From Candidatus Pacearchaeota archaeon (GTDB lineage: Archaea > Nanoarchaeota > Nanoarchaeia > Pacearchaeales > GW2011-AR1), in the NCBI GenBank assembly GCA_002690445.1, contig NZER01000139.1:1-20204 (forward strand): a stretch of 20,204 bases of DNA, written 5' to 3'. Made by a program: the position numbers and the translations under genes. Positions 14,808 through 20,204 of this stretch are shown piece by piece. Under the pieces are notes generated by a model. That model did not search any database and was not told the DNA's origin. It worked only from the letters and a program-made list of their open reading frames with translations. Every line of letters starts with the position of its first letter. Within the stretch, counting starts at the first letter, position 1.

Positions 14808-15683
14808 TCATTCTTTATAAAATCCCCTCTTGTCGATGTGGTCTAAAACATCTCCAAAGACGACACGTTCGCGGGGGAATTTAACTTCTACGGCATTTTC
14901 CCTTATAACAACCTTTGGTTGTTCAGAATTATTGGCCTCCCCCATGATATATCCTAATACATTTATATCTACTTTCGTTTCATATTTTCTATATTCCGTC
15001 TCCATAGAAGAAACGTTATTGTTTAGAGCAACCTCGCCTTGAATAAACGATTCGTAGCTGTGCCCCTCGTGTTTTGCTATAAAATAATTGACCCCATCTG
15101 TTTTTGTCATGAATGGAGTTAGCAAATCATTCATTTGTTGCTGATATTCTGTTTTAATCATAATTGAATAAGTAATGTCCAAATATACTGGCATGGGCAT
15201 GGTAATTGTTTCGTATATCACCTTTTTATTTGTTATTGTGCGACCCATAGCATCTCGTTTGGGAAAGGTTTCTTGTCTGTTTCCAGCAACGCCGCCTTTT
15301 AATTTTCTAGAATCAGCATTGGCAAAATTTGCAGTTTTATCTTGCTTTATTCTTCTCGCAATGGTTATTGAACCACCCTTATTGTCATTTATTCTTGGTA
15401 TATTCCCCCAAGCACTACCCTTTTTGCCCAAATTCTTTACTACGCTAGTTCTGTCTATCACGATGCGTGGCAATATAAGCGTACCATCCAGATCCCTCAT
15501 TTTATTATCTTCTCTAGACTGTACTGCGCGCTCTGCAGTTGCCCAAATAACTGGAGTTTTTTTCCACCCCTCGTTCGTTGTTGTGTGAAGGCTCAATTCC
15601 TCATTGAGCCATTCATATATGGCATAATCAATGGTTTCCAACGTTGATGGCATAAATGGTATTTCTCTTGTTTTACCTGGCAT
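14808..15683 (-). CDS. 15: Tail terminator / sheath stabiliser (T4 gp15-like)
   Basis: A 291-residue protein, close in size to T4 gp15 (272), which closes the top of the tail and ties tube and sheath to the neck. Visible features are an N-terminal helix TIDYAIYEWLNEELS, the strand GTLILPRIVIDRTSV (T4 has ETILPRINLHLV here), and VIYETITMPMPVYLDITYSI followed by a helix QQMNDLLTPFM, which parallels the MIYELSIFTRYEDDMFQ region of T4. The listed start ATG 15683 has AAGGGA eight bases upstream; a TTG one codon earlier is less likely. It overlaps the gp14-like gene by 11 bases, so it is probably coupled. Order gp13-gp14-gp15 is as in T4. Confidence 0.82.
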   Translation of the reverse strand: MPGKTREIPFMPSTLETIDYAIYEWLNEELSLHTTTNEGWKKTPVIWATAERAVQSREDNKMRDLDGTLILPRIVIDRTSVVKNLGKKGSAWGNIPRINDNKGGSITIARRIKQDKTANFANADSRKLKGGVAGNRQETFPKRDAMGRTITNKKVIYETITMPMPVYLDITYSIMIKTEYQQQMNDLLTPFMTKTDGVNYFIAKHEGHSYESFIQGEVALNNNVSSMETEYRKYETKVDINVLGYIMGEANNSEQPKVVIRENAVEVKFPRERVVFGDVLDHIDKRGFYKE

Positions 15684-16164
15684 CAAAATTTCCCTTGCGC
15701 GCCCTAATACATTTCGCTGATATTTCCATTTTATGACCTACTTGGCCGAAAATCTGTTTTGTTTCATTCAAAGTTACAATTTCATAATGAAAAGAACCAT
15801 AAAGCACAAAATCCCCTTCCCTAACAAATAGGTCTTGATCTTCAGTCAGTCTTCTTTTATGAAAATGAACTGTAATGCTGGATCTTTTGTCGATGCCGGC
15901 ACTAGTGTTCGTTGTTTCGTGACCTTCCCAGTCAACAAGGGCATAAATTCTAATAGGTGGTAAAAAAGTCTTCTCTATTGCCTCGCCATAAAGAGGATGA
16001 AAGTCTGTATGATCGAGACTTATTGGATAATAAAGTACCTGTTGGCCAATAACTCGCTCGATAAGCTCATCGTTAACCTGCTTTACGAGGTTTCGCTCCT
16101 TCTCCCCTATAAACAAAGGAGGAGGGGGGTTTGTTGGTTGCGACCACTTATTATGAGACATCAT
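15673..16164 (-). CDS. 14: Neck / head-completion protein (T4 gp14-like)
   Basis: A 163-residue protein between gp13-like and gp15-like genes, the T4 order. After a Pro-rich start (TNPPPPLFIGEKERNLVKQV) it has VLYYPISLDHTDFHPLYGEA, a strand FLPPIRIYALVDW, and SSITVHFHKRR, EGDFVLYGSFHYEIV and FGQVGHKMEISAKCI, the compact beta layout of head-closure proteins. In T4, gp13 and gp14 form the collar that joins head and tail. T4 gp14 is longer (256 residues). The gene begins with two adjacent ATGs (16164 and 16161), three bases after the gp13-like stop, with GGGG upstream; either may be used. Confidence 0.75.
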   Translation of the reverse strand: MMSHNKWSQPTNPPPPLFIGEKERNLVKQVNDELIERVIGQQVLYYPISLDHTDFHPLYGEAIEKTFLPPIRIYALVDWEGHETTNTSAGIDKRSSITVHFHKRRLTEDQDLFVREGDFVLYGSFHYEIVTLNETKQIFGQVGHKMEISAKCIRARKGNFDAR

Positions 16165-16167
16165 TTA

Positions 16168-17454
16168 TTACCCCACAAAGATTCCAGCTGGAATCGTAGC
16201 GTTGACCTTGTTTACATTCTCTGTTAGTGTTGCCTCTTGCTCAGCTAGCTTGTTATAAACCATCTCATCAAGGATGGTTTTGAGTTCTTCTCTTAATTTT
16301 TCTTGCTCTTCTTTTGCCTGCGAGAGTAAATCAGCATAATTTAACGTAACTGATTCTCCCGGTATCGGAATAGCTCCAAATTTACCTCGAACTTGTCCCA
16401 ACACCTCCTTCGTTAAAGCAAGGGCAAACCTTCGAATCCATTGCTTGCCGATTGCATTAATGTTTCTATAAGGAAGGTTTTCAAACGGAAGTGTGTTTAG
16501 GTTATTCACCCCTTCAGTACTATCTTTGAAGTCGGTACTGGGAACCCATGGATCTTCATCAACTGTAAACTCAACCCACATGTCTTCTGGATGAGTTATG
16601 GTAATATCTGGAAATAGTCTCAACTTGTTATTTTTAATCTCGTAAGAATAGTGAGATGTTCTTGTCCACAAGTTGTCTTCAAAAGCCATAGCTTGAAGCT
16701 TGTTTTGCCATGCCGGCACCAATTCAAAATTGGCATCATCAGCAAACTGACCATATTGGTGAAGATTTCCTACAGTATTCAAACCCCCATAGTATCCATA
16801 AAATCTCCACATTGCATGCGGAGTTTTATAAAACACTTTTCTAACTGTAACCCTCTTATTCCCAATTTTATTATAATAAGGATAACCAATGTTGTTATCG
16901 TTGGCAGCAGATGAAGAAATTATTGTCTGTAAGTCATAATCTTGTTGTCCTACCGTAGTACTAAAAGAGGCTGAATATATGGACTGTTGACCGCCAAGAC
17001 CAACTTCGGTAGAAGTGGCATCGCCAACACGCTTGGCATAACCGAATTGAAATCGTGGAAATGTAAGAGCAATGTTGCTGCCTGAAAGTGTGTCGCCAGA
17101 TGTTATCTGACCTTGGTGATCAAAAGATCCGGTAGTTCTTCCAAGTAAAGTGTCCAAAACATTTTTTGCCTGGTGAGTATTAATAAGATACGAATATTCT
17201 AAAACAGCCTCCTCATAGGCAGCATAAACGTTTTGTGCCTTGAGTTCTATATCTAAAACATCTCCACCAAGCTTTCTATATGTATAGGCCACTTGTTCGA
17301 CTGCCCCAGAAACAAAGTTTACACTATGTAAGTTACCGCCGGAAGCATAATAACCAAATGGTAATTTTGCCAAAGTTACTTCACTGTGTGTTCCAGTAAC
17401 CGGCAAAATGACCTTACTTGTTTGACTTGAGGGTGTTAGTGTAGGTACCGCCAT
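16168..17454 (-). CDS. 13: Neck protein (T4 gp13-like)
   Basis: A 428-residue protein, longer than T4 gp13 (309). An early helix (ELKAQNVYAAYEEAVLEYSY) is followed by a middle beta-rich part with QQDYDLQTII and RVTVRKVFYKTPHAMWRFYG, then WVEFTVDEDPW. The end carries the most family-like stretch: NINAIGKQWIRRFALALTKE, LGQVRGKFGAIPIPG, LNYADLLSQAKEEQEKLREE and a long C-terminal helix. Similar blocks occur in gp13-type neck proteins of marine T4-like phages. It probably binds the portal and recruits the gp14-like protein. The ribosome site GAGGAG lies in the loop of a hairpin just before the ATG at 17454. Confidence 0.8.
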   Translation of the reverse strand: MAVPTLTPSSQTSKVILPVTGTHSEVTLAKLPFGYYASGGNLHSVNFVSGAVEQVAYTYRKLGGDVLDIELKAQNVYAAYEEAVLEYSYLINTHQAKNVLDTLLGRTTGSFDHQGQITSGDTLSGSNIALTFPRFQFGYAKRVGDATSTEVGLGGQQSIYSASFSTTVGQQDYDLQTIISSSAANDNNIGYPYYNKIGNKRVTVRKVFYKTPHAMWRFYGYYGGLNTVGNLHQYGQFADDANFELVPAWQNKLQAMAFEDNLWTRTSHYSYEIKNNKLRLFPDITITHPEDMWVEFTVDEDPWVPSTDFKDSTEGVNNLNTLPFENLPYRNINAIGKQWIRRFALALTKEVLGQVRGKFGAIPIPGESVTLNYADLLSQAKEEQEKLREELKTILDEMVYNKLAEQEATLTENVNKVNATIPAGIFVG

Positions 17455-17456
17455 TA

Positions 17457-17480
17457 AATTATATCTCCTCGGATATAATT
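17457..17480 (-). promoter_or_regulatory. Hairpin exposing the Shine-Dalgarno of the gp13-like gene
   Basis: On the minus strand AATTATATC and GATATAATT form a perfect 9-base inverted repeat around loop CGAGGA; the ribosome site GAGGAG starts in this loop and runs into the stem. The stem ends two bases before the ATG. With only one G-C pair it is weak, so it could tune translation or be bound by a protein. A variant late motif (ACTAATTA, 17476-17483) overlaps its outer side. Confidence 0.5.
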
Positions 17481-17483
17481 AGT
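17476..17483 (-). promoter_or_regulatory. Weak variant of the late promoter motif (ACTAATTA) before the gp13-like gene
   Basis: The minus strand carries ACTAATTA 22 bases upstream of ATG 17454, the same variant and the same distance as before the tube gene. It overlaps the hairpin described for this gap. Confidence 0.25.
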
Positions 17484-17499
17484 TGTTGGCGGCGTAAAA

Positions 17500-17781
17500 C
17501 TACTTATCTTTCTTTACCGTAGATCTTTTAGATCGTTTCATGGCTGGCTTCTTGGTGGCCGTGCGCTTCTTGGTCGTTTTGCGTTTGGTTGGCGCCTTCT
17601 TTGTGACCTTCGGGGCGGGCTTCTCTACGGTTGGCTCTGGATTGGTGGCAACCACAACCTCCTCAACAATTGGGGTTGGTCCTGGCTCGACCTCTCCTTT
17701 TGATTTAGCAATACTTGCTCTTAGACTAGCGTACTTTGTAGCATACTTTGGACTCGTAAGTCTTCTTCTCGTTTTTCCCAT
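17500..17781 (-). CDS. Small, highly basic H1-like protein
   Basis: A 93-residue protein in three parts: a short basic head (GKTRRRLTSPKYATKYASLR), an acidic/proline linker (about residues 30-53), and a tail in which 19 of the last 40 residues are Lys or Arg, interspersed with Thr, Ala and Pro. The tail resembles histone H1 and bacterial Hc1-type tails and should bind nucleic acid without a fixed fold. It lies between the capsid/decoration genes and the neck genes, so it may be packaged with DNA or act in head maturation; this is inference. ATG at 17781 has AGGAGG only four bases upstream, a tight but usable spacing, and the ACTATTTA motif 21 bases upstream. It could instead be a short-lived assembly factor. 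Confidence 0.85.
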   Translation of the reverse strand: MGKTRRRLTSPKYATKYASLRASIAKSKGEVEPGPTPIVEEVVVATNPEPTVEKPAPKVTKKAPTKRKTTKKRTATKKPAMKRSKRSTVKKDK

Positions 17782-17801
17782 AATACCTCCTGGGTTGTAT
17801 A

Positions 17802-17810
17802 ATAAATAGT
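17802..17810 (-). promoter_or_regulatory. Putative late promoter element before the basic-protein gene
   Basis: The minus strand reads GTTGAAACTATTTATTATAC. It matches the copy at 18448-18456 over GTTGA-ACTATTTAT. It sits 65 bases after the terminator T-tract and 21 bases before ATG 17781, leaving a leader just long enough for the AGGAGG site. Confidence 0.5.
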
Positions 17811-17874
17811 TTCAACATATAAAAACAAAATCTCAAAAAATTGGCGGCGGTATTTTTTGGCAGATCGGATTTAT

Positions 17875-17907
17875 AAAAAAACCCCACGCTGTTGAAAGCG
17901 TGGGGTT
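17875..17907 (-). terminator. Rho-independent terminator after the decoration-protein gene
   Basis: On the minus strand AACCCCACGC and GCGTGGGGTT form a 10-base stem with an 8-base loop (17890-17897), running into seven Ts. The stop codon of the gene is at 17946, 38 bases upstream. Confidence 0.95.
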
Positions 17908-17945
17908 TAGTGTTTGCCAAGTAAGTGTAGGTCTAACTATTTTTA

Positions 17946-18398
17946 TTAGGCAATGGTAATTCCATCATACGCTTCAGCGCGCAGGGTGACGTACCACAAG
18001 CTGCCATCAGTATACAATTCACAAGAATCCCCAATCAGGGCTTTGTTGGCAACAAAAGTGATAGTATCAACAGCAGTACCACTAGTGTTGCTAGACTGCG
18101 CGGGCGAGTCGCCGGCGGTGACGGTGTGACTGCCACTAGAATAAGTAACAAAGCCATGCATATTGGATGCATCACCAGACGATGCATCGATGGTATATTC
18201 CGTAGTGGGTGCAACCTTAACAACAAACCTGCACCACCAGCCCGCACCACATTTCGAAGCATCTGGCAACACCACAGCAAAGCCGTCGACGTTACCCAAA
18301 GTGAAAATTGTTCCACAGTCAGAGGTCTGCACAGTCTTCGCTGCGGTCAGGGCTGAAATCTTTTTTCTATCTGCTGAATATCTTCCTAACTTACTCAT
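17946..18398 (-). CDS. Putative capsid decoration or minor structural protein
   Basis: A 150-residue protein, mostly beta strands by composition: Gly, Ser, Thr and Val rich, with no charge clusters apart from the first 15 residues (SKLGRYSADRKK). Alternating patterns such as FAVVLPDASKCGAGWWCRFVV, TEYTIDASSGDASNMHGF and VDTITFVANKALIGDSCEL look like a beta sandwich, and GSLWYVTLRA closes the fold. Four cysteines occur. I do not recognise a named family. Its own promoter motif and terminator, and its place straight after the major capsid gene, suggest an abundant head protein such as a decoration protein; a head fibre is an alternative. ATG at 18398 is preceded by AAGGAGAT. Confidence 0.8.
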   Translation of the reverse strand: MSKLGRYSADRKKISALTAAKTVQTSDCGTIFTLGNVDGFAVVLPDASKCGAGWWCRFVVKVAPTTEYTIDASSGDASNMHGFVTYSSGSHTVTAGDSPAQSSNTSGTAVDTITFVANKALIGDSCELYTDGSLWYVTLRAEAYDGITIA

Positions 18399-18447
18399 TT
18401 CTTAAATCTCCTTTTGATTTAGGCTATTTGCCCTATTCGTTTCATTT

Positions 18448-18456
18448 ATAAATAGT
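18448..18456 (-). promoter_or_regulatory. Putative late promoter element before the decoration gene
   Basis: The minus strand reads GATACTATTTATAAATG, with the ACTATTTA core 30 bases after the capsid terminator T-tract and 51 bases before ATG 18398. Read on the plus strand the same bases contain TATAAATA, the exact T4 late promoter box, but pointing away from the gene. Confidence 0.5.
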
Positions 18457-18485
18457 ATCAACTTTCGGAATAATCCTTAAGAAAC

Positions 18486-18513
18486 AAAAAAACCCGCCCC
18501 AAAAAGGGACGGG
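18486..18513 (-). terminator. Rho-independent terminator after the major capsid gene
   Basis: On the minus strand CCCGTCCC and GGGGCGGG pair over eight bases (one G-U), with a TTTTT loop, and run into seven Ts. The capsid gene ends 25 bases upstream in two adjacent TAA stops (18536-18541), followed by a direct repeat of CGGCTAA. Confidence 0.93.
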
Positions 18514-18538
18514 CTTCTTTATTAGCCGTTAGCCGTTA

Positions 18539-20204
18539 TTAGCTAGCGCCGCTCTCACCGAGCAGGCCGCGTACAACAACCAAACCGTACATATCAGGTC
18601 TGACCATCTTCTTAGCGTAACGAGTCATCACGCCCTTGCGGGGCACGAAGTCATCGATACCGAAGATCGTCGGAGTGACTTGCAGCGGGACGTATGGAGC
18701 GTAAACATATCCACTCTCAAGGAAGGAACCTCCCTTACGTCCAACAAGGCACAGGTTACGAGGGAAGTAGGGGTCAACATAGACGTCCCACTTCTTACTC
18801 ATAGCACCGACCTTGACAGTTCCAACAGTGCCGCGATCATCATCGTGAGTTATACTAGCACGGAAGCCAGAGGTAAACTCAAGAATGTTCGCAACCTCGG
18901 GGGAAGTGACAATAAAATTGGCACCGCCACGAAGCGTCTTGCGATGAATCTGTGCCGATACATCGTTGATGGTCTCAGCGAGAGTCTCGTACCACTCACT
19001 AACCGTTCCCGTAAAGTCGGGAGCAGCTGCCGTAGCACCAAGCTCAACACCAGTCGAGCGCTTGACAAACAAGCCAGGCGAACGTGACCAGTAGTAGGTA
19101 GCTGCCGTGGCACGCTGAACGAGATCATTGAGGATCTCTCGATCAATCTCAAGAGCAATCTGCTCAGAGAGAATGCTCGTAAGCTCTACTTCTGCATCCA
19201 AGTTGTGATAAGCGTTGAGATCCTGACCGAGTTCGGGGGTCCACTTCGCTTTCAGCTTCTTGGTGATTGCCGTGACACTCACCGAATCGACCTTGATGTC
19301 GATTTCGGGGATGGCGGTCTGATTTTCAAGACCCCAAGTGTTCGTGCCCGCAACGGCGCCAATTGCGCCGGCAGTACCGGCAGCTGGAACGCCGTCAAAA
19401 GCATCCTTCTCAAGATACTGCAGAATCGGAGCAACGTTTGCCACGTCCGCAGCGAGCGCAGTGGCATCGCCATGGAAAGTAAACTCAAGAGTGTTCCTTC
19501 CAACGCGTCTCGTCAGGCGTCGAACCGGACGACTGGGTCGAGTCGCGACCAGGCCGAATGCGCCGCCGGCCGCAAGAGAGCCAGAACCATTTGGAATCAG
19601 ATTAAATGCAATCAAGTTCTCAAAATTCATATCTGCAACTTGTGCATCGGTCAAGTTCAGATGCGCCTGAAAAACCACATCAGTCGTGTCAGCACCCAAA
19701 AGATCAGGGTCGAAACGAACCAACTTCTTCTGAGCCTCACTAAGGTCGCCGATCGCCACCTGAGTCGCCAAACCAGTAGTCGCGCCTGGGAAACCACCCG
19801 AAGCAACAACCAACTCGGCTGCCACTAACATCTGAGTAGTAATTGAACCAGTTGGCGAAGTATAGCCAGTATTCAGGTTGTAAAAACCCTTCTCGGCATT
19901 TGAACCAACATCAGAGAGGGAGCCTAGATCGCCTATAGCTTCTTGGCTGAGATCCACACCACCAGTAACCTGCTGGCCAACAACTCCACCACCATATACC
20001 GAATCTCCGCCGCGCCAATCATTCCGCTGAGACTTGCCAGTATACTGGAAGTCCAGGAAGAAGATTAGCCCAGAAGGCAAGCTCATGGGCTGAACACTCA
20101 CTAGATCATTTGCAATAAGTCCACCGAACACTCGACGGACGATCGGAAACGCGACGGCTGCAAAGCCCTCAACGTCACCACCAGCCATAGTCGAAGCTTC
20201 CTTC
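18539..20204 (-). CDS. 23: Major capsid protein (T4 gp23-like), 5' end cut by window edge
   Basis: The shell protein of the head, HK97 fold. Numbering from the Met at 20188, landmarks shared with T4 gp23 are VRRVFGGLIANDLVSVQPMS with SGLIFF after it (about 17-45); KAKWTPELGQDLNAYHNLDA (T4 AAYSIELAQDLRAVHGMDA); LEIDREILNDLVQRA; GGANFIVTSPEVANIL; KKWDVYVDPYFPR; ESGYVYAPYVPLQV; and the end GVMTRYAKKMVRPDMYGLVVV. There is a Met codon at 20188, but the frame stays open to the edge (KEAST before the Met), there is no well-spaced ribosome site, and T4 gp23 has about 95 residues before the VRR block, so the true start is likely outside the window. The visible part is already 549 residues, longer than the whole of T4 gp23 (521), so internal loops are expanded. 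Confidence 0.95.
   Translation of the reverse strand, partial: KEASTMAGGDVEGFAAVAFPIVRRVFGGLIANDLVSVQPMSLPSGLIFFLDFQYTGKSQRNDWRGGDSVYGGGVVGQQVTGGVDLSQEAIGDLGSLSDVGSNAEKGFYNLNTGYTSPTGSITTQMLVAAELVVASGGFPGATTGLATQVAIGDLSEAQKKLVRFDPDLLGADTTDVVFQAHLNLTDAQVADMNFENLIAFNLIPNGSGSLAAGGAFGLVATRPSRPVRRLTRRVGRNTLEFTFHGDATALAADVANVAPILQYLEKDAFDGVPAAGTAGAIGAVAGTNTWGLENQTAIPEIDIKVDSVSVTAITKKLKAKWTPELGQDLNAYHNLDAEVELTSILSEQIALEIDREILNDLVQRATAATYYWSRSPGLFVKRSTGVELGATAAAPDFTGTVSEWYETLAETINDVSAQIHRKTLRGGANFIVTSPEVANILEFTSGFRASITHDDDRGTVGTVKVGAMSKKWDVYVDPYFPRNLCLVGRKGGSFLESGYVYAPYVPLQVTPTIFGIDDFVPRKGVMTRYAKKMVRPDMYGLVVVRGLLGESGAS

Noticed and set aside
18522..18545. Direct repeat CGGCTAA after the capsid stop codon
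   Set aside because: Only two 7-base copies; probably a chance duplication next to tandem stop codons, with no structure or gene attached.
19205..19828. A 207-codon plus-strand open frame
   Set aside because: It lies wholly opposite the major capsid gene, whose protein matches T4 gp23 over this entire stretch; the plus-strand product is compositionally odd and unrecognisable.

Overview
The window is a piece of a tailed-phage genome (or a prophage or metagenomic contig of one) with a T4-type contractile tail. All 15 protein genes and the one tRNA that I can support lie on the minus strand, so the module reads from the right edge to the left. Recognisable T4-type parts are the major capsid protein (gp23), neck proteins (gp13, gp14), tail terminator (gp15), sheath (gp18), tube (gp19), the gp26-type baseplate protein, a tape measure, a tube-like baseplate protein and a LysM-type gp53. 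Order and sizes differ strongly from T4, and the adjoining polymerase is family A rather than T4's family B. That suggests a distant ('far') relative of T4, probably of an aquatic Gram-negative bacterium; the host itself cannot be read from the sequence.

Layout, right to left: capsid gene (18539 to the right edge, 5' end cut), terminator; putative decoration protein (17946-18398), terminator; a very basic H1-like protein (17500-17781); neck and terminator genes gp13-gp14-gp15 (14808-17454); an outsized sheath (11724-14738); tube (11054-11671); gp26-type protein (10174-11034) with a small overlapping gene (10005-10202), terminator; then the tape-measure/baseplate operon: a 111-residue protein, tape measure, tube-like protein, gp53-like LysM protein, a 1166-residue structural protein and a 375-residue protein (911-9919). 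Left of this a near-consensus sigma-70 promoter drives tRNA-Asn(GUU) and, directly after it, the start of a family A DNA polymerase (1-783, cut by the left edge). Position 911 is therefore the border between late structural genes and a replication module.

The gaps carry regulation. An 8-base motif, ACTATTTA on the minus strand, occurs four times in the window as far as I can see, always 20-50 bases upstream of a gene start, and three times just downstream of a strong hairpin-T-tract terminator. It looks like the late promoter element of this phage. Other points of interest are a T7 run in the gp26/small-gene overlap, where a +1 or -2 frameshift would fuse the two products just upstream of the tape measure; a hairpin exposing the Shine-Dalgarno of the gp13-like gene; a Shine-Dalgarno of the polymerase gene that lies within the 3' end of the tRNA; a polymerase with no exonuclease domain; and a patchwork of very GC-rich segments inside otherwise AT-rich structural genes.

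No stretch longer than about 165 bases lacks a gene. I see no insertion sequence, integrase, CRISPR array or lysis gene.
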